From Flavobacterium microcysteis (GTDB taxonomy: Bacteria > Bacteroidota > Bacteroidia > Flavobacteriales > Flavobacteriaceae): a DNA stretch of 64,000 nt. Position numbers and translations under genes: made by a program. Each line of letters begins with the position of its first letter. Positions within the stretch are counted from its first letter, which is position 1. The notes below the pieces were generated by a model. It was not told the DNA's origin. It made no database searches and was given only the letters and a program-made list of their open reading frames with translations. Of the stretch, positions 14,019-22,487 are shown piece after piece. The DNA is taken from the NCBI RefSeq assembly GCF_006385255.1, contig NZ_VFJE01000056.1, positions 248,001 through 312,000 on the forward strand, written 5' to 3'.

Positions 14019-15169
14019 TATAGTTTCCTAAAGCTTACCTGCATACAAGTTCCTTTTCCTATTTCGGATGAAAGGACTTTAATTCTTCCATCGTGATATT
14101 CTTCAACGATTCTTTTTGTTAAGGAAAGTCCCAAGCCCCAACCGCGTTTTTTGGTCGTAAATCCAGGTTCGAAAATTTGCTTGAATTGCTTTTTAGGAAT
14201 TCCTTTTCCGGAATCCGCCACTTTTATCTTTACAAAGCGGCTGTCTTCTTCAATAACAATCGACAAATCACCACGGCCTTTCATAGCGTCAATAGCATTC
14301 TTGACCAGATTTTCAATCGTCCAGCTATGCAATATCGGATTGATTGAGGTCTTGATAGGATGATTAGGTGCCTTAAATGAAAAATTAATCTGGTTTGAAA
14401 ATCTTGATTTCAGGTAGTCATAGGACTGTTCCGTTTCTGCAATAATATCTTTTTCTTCTAAAACAGGCTCTGACCCGATTTTTGAAAAACGGTCGGCTAT
14501 GGTCTGTAGCCTTACAATGTCTTTTTCAACTTCCGTTACCGTAGTTTCATCTACATTATCGGCTTTCATGATTTCAATCCATCCAAGTAAGGAGGATAAT
14601 GGCGTTCCAATCTGATGTGCCGTTTCTTTTGCCATACCTGCCCAAAGCTTGTTTTGGGTAGCCATTCTGCTGGCGCGGTAAAAATTAAAAATCAATAACC
14701 CGAACATGACCAAAATCAGGAATAAGGCTATTGGATAATATTTCAGATTGTTTAACAGGGAAGAGTTTCCATAATACACGTATCGAACATCTCCCGGAAG
14801 ATATTCAAGAACAATCGGATCGTTTTCATTTTTGAAATTTTTAAAAAAAGCTTGTGCCTTAATTGAATCATTGGCAATAGTCTCGTCGATATTTCTCATG
14901 CCCATAATGTTTCCATTCTGGTCAGTCAGTACGATAGGGATGGTCGTATTTTTATCAACAATCTGTCTTGGAAGCTCGATATCGTCATTGAGCAAATCGG
15001 CATTATTGATTGTTTTTAAGGAAGTCGCCCATATCTGCATTTTGATATGCTCCTCGTTTTTAAAAATCTGGAAAAAAGTGTAAGTATTCCAAAGAATCAG
15101 GGATATGATGAGAAAGGAGATTACGATGATAATCCAACGTGTGACATTTCTTTTTTCAGAAAACTGCAT
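14018..15169 (-). CDS. Membrane sensor histidine kinase, orphan
   Basis: 383 residues. A transmembrane helix near 11-29, a roughly 110-residue periplasmic sensor region and a second helix near 144-164 are followed directly by a HisKA-like region with the H-box A-K-E-T-A-H185-Q-I-G-T-P-L. The HATPase domain carries the N box (NLVKNAIDAMKG), G1 (DSGKGIP) and G2 (GWGLGLSL). No HAMP domain is obvious. It would autophosphorylate at H185 and pass the phosphate to a response regulator, but none is adjacent, so it is an orphan kinase. The signal is unknown. The start is an ATG giving MQFSEKRN before the first helix. Confidence 0.92.
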   Translation of the reverse strand: MQFSEKRNVTRWIIIVISFLIISLILWNTYTFFQIFKNEEHIKMQIWATSLKTINNADLLNDDIELPRQIVDKNTTIPIVLTDQNGNIMGMRNIDETIANDSIKAQAFFKNFKNENDPIVLEYLPGDVRYVYYGNSSLLNNLKYYPIALFLILVMFGLLIFNFYRASRMATQNKLWAGMAKETAHQIGTPLSSLLGWIEIMKADNVDETTVTEVEKDIVRLQTIADRFSKIGSEPVLEEKDIIAETEQSYDYLKSRFSNQINFSFKAPNHPIKTSINPILHSWTIENLVKNAIDAMKGRGDLSIVIEEDSRFVKIKVADSGKGIPKKQFKQIFEPGFTTKKRGWGLGLSLTKRIVEEYHDGRIKVLSSEIGKGTCMQVSFRKL

Positions 15170-15273
15170 AAATTTTATTTTGAGGTATAAATATAAGGAA
15201 AAGATATAAAGTCGAATTTTGAAACTGTTTATAAATCGTAAACACTTCTTTTATTCTTCTTGATGCAATTTAT

Positions 15274-15281
15274 TACTTTTG
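15274..15281 (+). promoter_or_regulatory. Putative promoter -7 box (TACTTTTG) for the flavin reductase gene
   Basis: TACTTTTG fits TAnnTTTG and lies 17 bases before the ATG, giving a very short leader. The -33 element is unclear. Confidence 0.4.
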
Positions 15282-15298
15282 TTTAAACGCAGAATTTT

Positions 15299-16177
15299 AT
15301 GATTAGTATAATACCGAAGGAAATCCCAACAGCAAAATTGCAGGGATATCTTCAGGGATCAGTAGGGCCGAGGCCAATAGCTTTTGCCAGCACGATGGAT
15401 AGTAACGGGAAACCGAATTTGTCACCGTTTAGTTTTTTTAATCTTTTTAGTGCGAATCCGCCAATTTTGATTTTTTCGCCATCGAGAAGAGTTCGTGACA
15501 ATACTATAAAACATACGCTGATTAATGCTGAAGCTACCCGTGAAGTTGTGATTAATGTTGTTAATTATGACATGGTACAACAAGCATCTTTGGCAAGTAC
15601 AGAATATGGCGATGGTGTAAATGAGTTTTTAAAAGCCGGATTTACAGCCATTCCGTCTGATATAGTAAAACCGTATCGTGTAAAAGAATCTCCAGTACAG
15701 TTTGAATGCAAAATACAGGAAATCATCAGTCTTGGAAATGAAGGCGGAGCCGGAAATTTAATTATCTGCGAAATCGTCAAAATGCATATTGATGAGAGTA
15801 TTTTAGATGAAAACGGAGGTGTTGACCAACATAAGATTGATTTAGTTTCACGTTTAGGAGGAAATTGGTACTCCCGTTCGAATATGGGATTGTTTGAAGT
15901 AGAAAAACCATTGACAACATTAGGTATTGGTGTGGATCAAATTCCTGATTTTATAAAAGAGAGCCCGGTTTTTGACGGTAATGATTTAGGCAAATTGGGC
16001 AACGTTGAAGCATTGCCTACAACCGAAGAAGTTGCTATATTTGTAGACCAGAATTTTGCTGTAAAAGGTGTCTTAAGTTCTGATGATCAGGAGAAAGTGC
16101 ATTTAAAAGCAAAAGAATATCTTGATAATAATGAAGTGATGGCAGCATGGAAAGTGCTATTATCAGAAAAAATATAA
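15299..16177 (+). CDS. Flavin reductase-like FMN-binding split-barrel protein
   Basis: 292 residues. The N-terminal ~200 residues match the flavin-reductase-like split barrel: G-S-V-G-P-R-P-I-A-F-A-S-T, L-S-P-F-S-F-F-N, F-S-P-S-R-R-V-R-D-N-T and E-V-V-I-N-V-V. These residues bind FMN in the family, and homologues reduce flavin with NAD(P)H or act as FMN-dependent reductases. A further ~90-residue C-terminal extension after about residue 205 (Glu/Asp-rich, with L-P-T-T-E-E-V) is common in Bacteroidota members and of unknown role. The protein is cytosolic. The next gene follows 50 bases later in the same direction. Confidence 0.85.
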   Translation: MISIIPKEIPTAKLQGYLQGSVGPRPIAFASTMDSNGKPNLSPFSFFNLFSANPPILIFSPSRRVRDNTIKHTLINAEATREVVINVVNYDMVQQASLASTEYGDGVNEFLKAGFTAIPSDIVKPYRVKESPVQFECKIQEIISLGNEGGAGNLIICEIVKMHIDESILDENGGVDQHKIDLVSRLGGNWYSRSNMGLFEVEKPLTTLGIGVDQIPDFIKESPVFDGNDLGKLGNVEALPTTEEVAIFVDQNFAVKGVLSSDDQEKVHLKAKEYLDNNEVMAAWKVLLSEKI

Positions 16178-16227
16178 TGAGAGGGCTGATTTACAAGCCA
16201 TATAAATAATAAAAACAAAAGAAGATT

Positions 16228-16608
16228 ATGGAAGTTACAGGAAGAGTTAAAGTGATAAATGCCGAGCAGCAAGTTAGTGCGTCATTTAAAAAGAGAGAAT
16301 TGGTTGTTACAACAGATGAGCAATATCCGCAGCATATCATGATTGAATTTACGCAGGATAAATGTGATTTGTTGAATAACTATACAGTAGGCGAGCCTGT
16401 TAAGGTTTCTATCAACCTAAGAGGTAGAGAGTGGGTAAACCCACAAGGTGAAACCAAATATTTCAACAGTATTCAAGGATGGAGAATCGAGAAATTGCAA
16501 GCTGAAGCACCTTCATCTTCTGCGCAAGTACCTCCAATGCCGGCAAAAGAAGCTTTTGAACCAGCAAACAATTATAAAGAAGAAGAGCACGACGACCTGC
16601 CTTTTTAA
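16228..16608 (+). CDS. DUF3127 OB-fold-like protein with an SSB-like acidic C-terminal tip
   Basis: 126 residues. Positions 1-90 are a small beta-rich domain (M-E-V-T-G-R-V-K, I-M-I-E-F-T-Q-D-K, R-G-R-E-W-V-N-P-Q-G-E-T-K-Y-F-N) that matches DUF3127, a family widespread in Bacteroidota and thought to adopt an SSB-like OB fold. It is followed by a Pro/Ala/Ser-rich flexible linker and an acidic end, E-E-E-H-D-D-L-P-F. That layout copies bacterial SSB, whose D-D-D-I-P-F tip recruits DNA-repair and replication proteins. Nucleic-acid binding or competition for SSB partners is therefore plausible but inferred. A terminator separates it from aat. Confidence 0.8.
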   Translation: MEVTGRVKVINAEQQVSASFKKRELVVTTDEQYPQHIMIEFTQDKCDLLNNYTVGEPVKVSINLRGREWVNPQGETKYFNSIQGWRIEKLQAEAPSSSAQVPPMPAKEAFEPANNYKEEEHDDLPF

Positions 16609-16626
16609 TTCAAAAATAGAAAATCG

Positions 16627-16653
16627 AAAAACCGCAAATATTGCGGTTTTTTT
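16627..16653 (+). terminator. Intrinsic terminator after the DUF3127 gene
   Basis: AAAAACCGCAA (16627-16637) pairs with TTGCGGTTTTT (16641-16651) around a three-base loop, with the T run continuing to 16653. Confidence 0.9.
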
Positions 16654-16673
16654 GTGACTTTAAGAAAATAAAA

Positions 16674-17315
16674 ATGTATTTCCTTAGTAAAGAATTGTTT
16701 TTTCCTCCGGTTGAAGAAGCCAATGATGATGGAATTGTAGCTATTGGTGGCGATTTGTCGCCAGAAAGGCTTCTATTGGCCTATAGGAGTGGAATTTTCC
16801 CGTGGTTTGATGATGATGAACCTATACTTTGGTGGTCACCGCCAGAAAGAATGGTTTTGTTTCCTGAAGAGTTCAAGGTTTCCAAAAGCATGAGAAATAT
16901 TCTGAATCAGGATATTTTTAAAGTAACCTACAACCAAAATTTTAGAGATGTTATTACAAATTGCAGCACGATAAAAAGAGATGGACAACAAGGAACCTGG
17001 ATTTCGGAACAGATGATTGAAGCCTATATAAAACTCCATGAAATGGGAATCGCCAGGTCGGTTGAAATCTGGCAGGGTGATGTATTGGTTGGAGGGCTTT
17101 ATGGTATTGATTTAGGACATGTTTTCTGTGGCGAGAGTATGTTTTCTAAAGTTTCTAATGCCTCAAAAGTGGCTTTTGTTTCGTTGGTCAGGAAATTAAA
17201 AGAAGCCAATTATAAGCTCTTGGATTGTCAGGTTCATAATAGCCATTTGGAAAGTTTAGGTGCTAGGGAGATTTCGAGAGAAGATTTTATGGGGATTATT
17301 AAAAAAGGCCAATAA
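16674..17315 (+). CDS. aat: Leucyl/phenylalanyl-tRNA--protein transferase
   Basis: An ATG at 16674 gives 213 residues beginning MYFLSKELFFPPVEEA, the usual start; an upstream in-frame ATG at 16641 would be encoded by the terminator hairpin. The motifs are strong: G-I-V-A-I-G-G-D-L-S, Y-R-S-G-I-F-P-W-F, W-W-S-P-P-E-R-M-V-L-F-P, G-T-W-I-S, G-G-L-Y-G-I-D-L-G-x-V-F-C-G-E-S-M-F and L-L-D-C-Q-V-H-N-S-H-L-E-S-L-G-A. The enzyme adds Leu or Phe from tRNA to proteins with N-terminal Lys or Arg, marking them for ClpAP/ClpS degradation. The stop overlaps the next start (TAATG). Confidence 0.96.
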   Translation: MYFLSKELFFPPVEEANDDGIVAIGGDLSPERLLLAYRSGIFPWFDDDEPILWWSPPERMVLFPEEFKVSKSMRNILNQDIFKVTYNQNFRDVITNCSTIKRDGQQGTWISEQMIEAYIKLHEMGIARSVEIWQGDVLVGGLYGIDLGHVFCGESMFSKVSNASKVAFVSLVRKLKEANYKLLDCQVHNSHLESLGAREISREDFMGIIKKGQ

Positions 17316-18145
17316 TGAATAGAAACTTTATAATTATTGCTTTACTGATGTCCGTTTTATATGCCTGCAATTCAGTTAAGTTGCCGCAGACTAAGTTTAA
17401 TGCTTCACCATTGGGCTATTCTCAGAAAATTGTTGGTGATAGTTTGGTTATCACATTAGATAATTTATTGAAATGTCCGGTACGAATAGTTTTAAATGAT
17501 TCTTTGTTAAACAAACGTTTTGAAAGCAAAGGACTGGTAGTGTTAAGTCCTAAGGAAAAGAAAAGAATCAGTATTTTTTTTGACACAGCCCAACAGCATA
17601 AATCCGGAGCGAATTATATGCTGGGAAATGCAATGTCACATCCAAAAGAAACCCGATTAGCCTTACCGTTTCAAAAAGGGAAAAAGTATACCGTAGTTCA
17701 AGGGCATAATGGTAGTTTTTCGCATAAAGACGGATTGTCAAAACTGGCTTTGGATTTTGATTTAAAAACAGGAGATACCATATGTGCAGCTGCTAGTGGT
17801 TTTGTCGTAGGTCTTATCGATAAATACCAGCATTCTGGAAAAGATAGCTCATGGAAAGATTACGCCAATTTTATTACGCTCTACCATCCTGAAACGGGAC
17901 TGTTCACAGAATATGTACATTTAAAAGAAAAAGGCGCTCTGGTAGCTATGGGTGACTTCGTAAATGCCGGACAACCCATTGCGCTATCTGGAATGACGGG
18001 ATGGACTACAATTGCACATTTGCACTTTGTTGCCTATTTTAGAAATACAAGCTGGAAATCAGAACCCGTAAATGTCAATTTTATTGAAGGCTACAAGGCA
18101 GAAGATTTAAAAGCTGGTGGCATTGTGAAAAAGAATAGCTTATAA
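17315..18145 (+). CDS. M23-family (LytM-like) peptidase lipoprotein
   Basis: 276 residues with a lipoprotein signal (lipobox L-Y-A-C, Cys18). After a beta-rich N-domain the C-terminal half is an M23 domain: H137 and D147 or D149 (S-H-K-D-G...A-L-D-F-D), V-H202-L, and A-H-L-H-F with H235 and H237. These correspond to the HxxxD/HxH zinc site of lysostaphin-type endopeptidases, although the spacing between the first His and Asp is longer than in classical LytM, so activity is probable rather than certain. Expected to act on peptidoglycan cross-bridges or proteins in the periplasm. The ATG overlaps the aat stop by one base, so the two genes are coupled. Confidence 0.85.
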   Translation: MNRNFIIIALLMSVLYACNSVKLPQTKFNASPLGYSQKIVGDSLVITLDNLLKCPVRIVLNDSLLNKRFESKGLVVLSPKEKKRISIFFDTAQQHKSGANYMLGNAMSHPKETRLALPFQKGKKYTVVQGHNGSFSHKDGLSKLALDFDLKTGDTICAAASGFVVGLIDKYQHSGKDSSWKDYANFITLYHPETGLFTEYVHLKEKGALVAMGDFVNAGQPIALSGMTGWTTIAHLHFVAYFRNTSWKSEPVNVNFIEGYKAEDLKAGGIVKKNSL

Positions 18146-18165
18146 GCACGGAGAAGGCCATAAAA

Positions 18166-18723
18166 CTACTTTTTGGTCCAACACTCTTCTATGTGGTCGT
18201 TTACCATTCCTGTGGCCTGCATATGAGCATAGATAACAGTGGAGCCTACAAACTTAAATCCTCTTTTTTTCAAATCTTTACTGATTTCATCAGAAAGTGG
18301 AGTCGTTGCCGGAACATCTGATAGTGTTTTTGGTCGGTTTATGATAGGCTTGCCATCGGTGAATTTCCAGATATAATCTGAGAAACTTCCAAATTCTTTC
18401 TGTGTTTCCATAAATGCATTCGCATTGGTCACGGCAGCACGGATTTTTAGCTGGTTTCTGATGATGCCAGAATCTTGCATCAAATCTTGGATTTTTTCTT
18501 CGGTATATTGGGCTACTTTTTTATAGTCAAAATTGTCAAAAGCTTTTTTGAAATTTTCTCTTTTGCGAAGTATGGTTATCCAGCTCAGGCCTGCCTGAAA
18601 GGTTTCCAGAATCAGGAATTCAAAAAGTTTTTGGTCGTCATACACAGGAACGCCCCATTCTTCGTCATGGTATTTTTCATAAAGACTGTCGCCAATACAC
18701 CATCTGCATCTGATTTTTTCCAT
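18166..18723 (-). CDS. tag: DNA-3-methyladenine glycosylase I
   Basis: 185 residues, standard Tag length. The family opening is visible, R-C-R-W-C then Y-H-D-E-E-W-G-V-P, followed by L-F-E-F-L-I-L-E-T-F-Q-A-G-L-S-W-I-T-I-L-R-K-R and N-D-H-I-E-E-C-W at the C-terminus. Cys6, His19 and the terminal H...C pair form the zinc site; the Glu in LILETFQAG lies in the base pocket. The enzyme excises 3-methyladenine from alkylated DNA in the cytosol. It starts 12 bases after the stop of the large TraB-like gene on the same strand and may be co-transcribed with it. It converges on the M23 gene with no clear terminator between them. Confidence 0.96.
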   Translation of the reverse strand: MEKIRCRWCIGDSLYEKYHDEEWGVPVYDDQKLFEFLILETFQAGLSWITILRKRENFKKAFDNFDYKKVAQYTEEKIQDLMQDSGIIRNQLKIRAAVTNANAFMETQKEFGSFSDYIWKFTDGKPIINRPKTLSDVPATTPLSDEISKDLKKRGFKFVGSTVIYAHMQATGMVNDHIEECWTKK

Positions 18724-18735
18724 AGCTTTAAGTTT

Positions 18736-21700
18736 CTAGAAATTAAACATCATAGCTTCATTCACTTCTTTTTCTTTTTCAAAGCTTGCCCGAGGATTCG
18801 ATTCTTTTATTATAGAATCAATTACAAGTTCGATTTGGCTTTCTTCCGAAGTTTCTTCGTCTAGCACAGTCTGTGTTTCATAGTAGGCTTGGAGATTCAA
18901 ATTGCTATTTTCTTTTATGAAATAAATCCCATGCATAATCGGTTCGCTTAACTGTGTCAATTTATTTGCCTTTTCAGATTTAAAAAAGTAAGCTGAAATA
19001 TCCTTGTGATTCTTTTTAAACTCTTTGGCAGAAATAAGTTTTAGGCTGTCTTTTTGAGTGAAATTTCTAATAACCATTAATGCTGATAGTGCTATTTCTT
19101 CATCCGGGATATTTTTAAATTCCCGCTTCGGATTTTTATTTAAGAGCAATTGCATCATTAAAAATCGCTTTTCAGGATTGGCTAATGCTTCTTTTTCTTC
19201 GCTATCAGTTAATTTGTTGTTTACGACCTTAATTCTGAGGATTTCGTTGTTGATATGAGAAATGTCAAGTTTGTCACTTTTGCTAAAAAGGTCGTCGATG
19301 TTTTTATCTTCTTTAAAGTTCGAAAGAAGAGCCAGATAATTTGCCAATTCAGAAGTTTGCATGGCATCAAAGGTGTTTTGAAAATCTTCCTCCTCTTCTT
19401 CTGAATAATTCTGTTTCGTGCTCAGCAGTCTCTTGTATTCCATTTTGGCATCTGCAATTAATGCTTTTTTATGGGAATTTATTTTTTTAATTTGTGATAT
19501 TTCTTTGTCAAATAATAGATTGCAGAATTCTAAAACAGACTGCTTGTATTCTTTGATAGTATAAAATTGGAATATTTTAGGATATAATTCTTTGCTGTTC
19601 TCTATATCTTTTTCGAAATAAGAAAAAAGCGAGTTGATTTGGTATTGATTCGTAAGCGGCAAATCATATTCAAGTAGCTCCATTATTTTTCGGTAACCCG
19701 CTTTTGATTTTTGGTTTGCCAAGGCTTTTAAAATGGAAATTTGAATTGTGGTTTTGTTGTTTTCTTTTTTGTAATAACTTTCTAAATAAGGAATAACACG
19801 ATCATCATTAATGTATCCTATTTTCTCCAATAGGGATTTTATGGCAGCGTTTTCTGAGTTTTTAAATTCGAAACTTGACAGGAAATGGGTTATTTTTTCA
19901 AAATCTTTTTTTGTGATTTCCAGCTGTTCAACTGATGTCAAGGCAGAATAACGAATCGTGTCTTTATCGCTTTTTGCATCTTCGATGAACAGGTCGAGTT
20001 TGTCTTTATCCGAAATTGACTTTTTGTCTAGGAGCGCAAAAGAGTCGAATGTTTTTTGGATGAATTTATCTTCGTTTTCCAAATCCTTATCAATCAAGGC
20101 GCTTAATAAATAATAGGAATCTCCCGTATATACTATTTTTTGTTTTAGGGCCGAAGTTGAATTTGGCTTTGAGACAACAGCATCGACAGTATAAACGTTG
20201 TTCTCTTTGTCGTAGGACTCTGTTTTAGATACAAATTCATACGAATCTTTTTTGTCAGTTGTCAGTTCAGTCCACATTGTTTTTTGTATTCCTTTTTTGG
20301 ATAAAAAGTCATAATTAAGCAATGGACTTTCAGTGTAATAATCTTCTACGTAATCAATTAAGTCTTCCTGTTTGCTCACTTTTAAGAGATGGCTTTCGAG
20401 TTTCTTTTTGATCGAGTCTAGTGAAGTCTGATTGTAATATTTAGGATAGATGGAATATTCTAAATCTACTGTCTTTCCTGATAGTGTTTGAAAGCTATAT
20501 TGGTTATTTTTCGAAATGAACGTATTCTTTGTATTCTCTGGCTTGGCCCGAGTTGCCCATAATATTTTTTCATTTCCTTTTTCTGGAATTTCAACCTTGA
20601 ATTTTGCTACTGTATCTTGAAAGGTTTTCAGGTTGGAATCATAGCGATAAGGCTCTTGTTTGAATGAATTGAAAAAGCGCAAAGCATTTTTTTCTGAGGC
20701 ATTTACTGTGCCTAATAAATAATAATCGGAACCGTGAATAAAACTTTTCAGCTTGATGTCCTTTTCACCGATTTTTGAGTTGGATTCTAAAGAAAATGTC
20801 TCTGCATTGTATTTTACATTTGATGCATAAGAATCATACTGCAAGTAAAATTCATTATGAATTTGTTGCTGTTCTTCTTCAGAACCCAGTATCTCTTTGC
20901 TGTCATTCAATACTCTTTTGGTTAGAAAATAGTAGCTTTTTTCATAAGGGTCGTAAGCCTGAATTTCCACATTGTTATTGTCAACGCCTAAACCGTCGGC
21001 TGTTTTGAAAGCAGGAGTTTCTATTGAAAATCCCCCATTTTCTGGCTGTGTTTTTTCCCAATTGTTTGAGAAGCCTTTAATTTTTATATTGTTAAAGACT
21101 TCGTTTTCATACTGCCTCACATAGTTTACGTTTCCAATCATCGAAATGGCAATAATCTCGATTGGCGTAATATAAAAACGATAATGTTGGCTATTGCCTG
21201 CTTTGGTTTTGCTTTTGATGTCATAGCCGCTATAGCTGTCGCTCTCAAAAAACTTTTTCTCAATAATATTGCCCGGAATGTTTTCAAAAAACAAGCTGTC
21301 AAGCGACTTAGGATTGTAGGTTGTATTTTCTTTTTTTACGAAGTAATTCAAAGGAAGTCTTTTGATGTTGATTATGCCACCATTAGTAAAATCTGCCGAA
21401 CCTATATGAAAATCTTTTTCTGTAAATGTTTTGTAGAGAGGAATGGCTATCATTCCGTCTTTTGTTCTGGCCGCTGAAAAATTAGGGTTTGGGAAATATT
21501 CTTCTATAGTTTTTTTCTTTGTCTGACCGCTCTCTGTCAGTTCATCAAAAATAGGTTTTACGGTATATCCTTTTTTTATCAATAGCTCGAGAATACCCTC
21601 TTTTCCGGCTAAATGGGCTGCGCCAACAGCAGCGAATAGGCTGCCTTTTTTAGCAAGAGAATCGATGCTTTTGGTCATGATATAATTTCGACTTCCGATT

Positions 21701-22377
21701 AGTGCATTTTGAGCTTTTTTAGAAAGCATAAGCTTGAACAAAGAGTCAAGCATGACAATGTCTTTCTCACGATAAAATTGATTCAATAGTTCCTCGGGAT
21801 TCTTGTTTTTTAAAAACTTAAATAAGGCTACCCTGTTTTCATCCTTAGCAATTGCATCTTCTGAACTTAAATTCATGAGAGGAATTAAAGATTCTTTTGC
21901 TATTTCAAGTCCAACTACCTTTTTGTTGTATTTTCTTCCGGTATGATAAATGAACATATCAAGAACTGAATTTTCTTGATAATCAGCCCGATTTCCATCA
22001 TCAAAGGACATCATGTTGTTGAAATAGGAATTGTCGTTAACAAAGACGGTTGCTATGGATTCTCTTTTGGCAGGACGCTTGTAGAAGTTTGTGTAAAATT
22101 TGAAGGAATTATTGAAACGGGATGGGCTTGTGAGGATTTTTAAATCTGACCAGGTTTCAGGGTCGCTTTCATTGGCAACTATATCGGCATCCAGGAGGTT
22201 CTTGTAAAAGGAATCAGAAAGATGGTAGGATATCTTTTCATTAAGATGCATTGTTCCGTACAGATATGACTTTTTAGTAAGTCCATTACCTGAAATTTCC
22301 CAGAATAGTGTTTTCTCTTTTTGTGAATAAACGGCCGAAGTAAAGAGTATGAATAGAAAAAAAATCTTGTTTTTCAA
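18736..22377 (-). CDS. Very large TraB/GumN-domain exported protein
   Basis: About 1213 residues from the TTG at 22377, giving a clean signal peptide (MKNKIFFLFILFTSAVYSQ). A TTG ten codons upstream (22407) lies inside a TATATTTG promoter box, so I reject it. Residues of roughly 20-290 are a TraB/GumN domain: F-W-E-I-S-G, S-Y-L-Y-G-T-M-H-L with the metal-associated GTMH motif, then V-G-A-A-H-L-A-G-K-E-G. TraB/GumN proteins resemble Tiki-type metalloproteases. The remaining ~900 residues are Lys/Ser/Asp-rich and beta-rich, then repeat-like helical (HEAT-like) toward the C-terminus, and are unassigned. No T9SS sorting domain is present. Canonical family members are about 300 residues, so this is a fourfold extension. 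The tag gene lies directly downstream. Confidence 0.8.
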   Translation of the reverse strand: MKNKIFFLFILFTSAVYSQKEKTLFWEISGNGLTKKSYLYGTMHLNEKISYHLSDSFYKNLLDADIVANESDPETWSDLKILTSPSRFNNSFKFYTNFYKRPAKRESIATVFVNDNSYFNNMMSFDDGNRADYQENSVLDMFIYHTGRKYNKKVVGLEIAKESLIPLMNLSSEDAIAKDENRVALFKFLKNKNPEELLNQFYREKDIVMLDSLFKLMLSKKAQNALIGSRNYIMTKSIDSLAKKGSLFAAVGAAHLAGKEGILELLIKKGYTVKPIFDELTESGQTKKKTIEEYFPNPNFSAARTKDGMIAIPLYKTFTEKDFHIGSADFTNGGIINIKRLPLNYFVKKENTTYNPKSLDSLFFENIPGNIIEKKFFESDSYSGYDIKSKTKAGNSQHYRFYITPIEIIAISMIGNVNYVRQYENEVFNNIKIKGFSNNWEKTQPENGGFSIETPAFKTADGLGVDNNNVEIQAYDPYEKSYYFLTKRVLNDSKEILGSEEEQQQIHNEFYLQYDSYASNVKYNAETFSLESNSKIGEKDIKLKSFIHGSDYYLLGTVNASEKNALRFFNSFKQEPYRYDSNLKTFQDTVAKFKVEIPEKGNEKILWATRAKPENTKNTFISKNNQYSFQTLSGKTVDLEYSIYPKYYNQTSLDSIKKKLESHLLKVSKQEDLIDYVEDYYTESPLLNYDFLSKKGIQKTMWTELTTDKKDSYEFVSKTESYDKENNVYTVDAVVSKPNSTSALKQKIVYTGDSYYLLSALIDKDLENEDKFIQKTFDSFALLDKKSISDKDKLDLFIEDAKSDKDTIRYSALTSVEQLEITKKDFEKITHFLSSFEFKNSENAAIKSLLEKIGYINDDRVIPYLESYYKKENNKTTIQISILKALANQKSKAGYRKIMELLEYDLPLTNQYQINSLFSYFEKDIENSKELYPKIFQFYTIKEYKQSVLEFCNLLFDKEISQIKKINSHKKALIADAKMEYKRLLSTKQNYSEEEEEDFQNTFDAMQTSELANYLALLSNFKEDKNIDDLFSKSDKLDISHINNEILRIKVVNNKLTDSEEKEALANPEKRFLMMQLLLNKNPKREFKNIPDEEIALSALMVIRNFTQKDSLKLISAKEFKKNHKDISAYFFKSEKANKLTQLSEPIMHGIYFIKENSNLNLQAYYETQTVLDEETSEESQIELVIDSIIKESNPRASFEKEKEVNEAMMFNF

Positions 22378-22404
22378 GAGCTGTAAGATTTTGCGGATGA
22401 AAAA

Positions 22405-22436
22405 CAAATATAGGATATAAATTGAAAAAACCTCAA
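22405..22436 (-). promoter_or_regulatory. Promoter of the TraB-like gene (TTG...TATATTTG)
   Basis: On the minus strand TTG (22436-22434) and TATATTTG (22412-22405) are separated by 21 bases, close to the Bacteroidota -33/-7 arrangement. Transcription from here would exclude the upstream TTG start and fix the start at 22377. Confidence 0.65.
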
Positions 22437-22467
22437 TCTAATAAATTAATAAAAGATTGAGGTTTTT
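22425..22467 (-). terminator. Terminator after tsf
   Basis: AAAAACCTCAATCT (22426-22439) and AGATTGAGGTTTTT (22454-22467) form a 14-pair stem with a 14-base loop. On the minus strand the stem ends in a T run just downstream of tsf. Its 3' arm overlaps the -33 region of the TraB-like gene. Confidence 0.88.
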
Positions 22468-22487
22468 AGTATGTGTTTTGGGATGTA

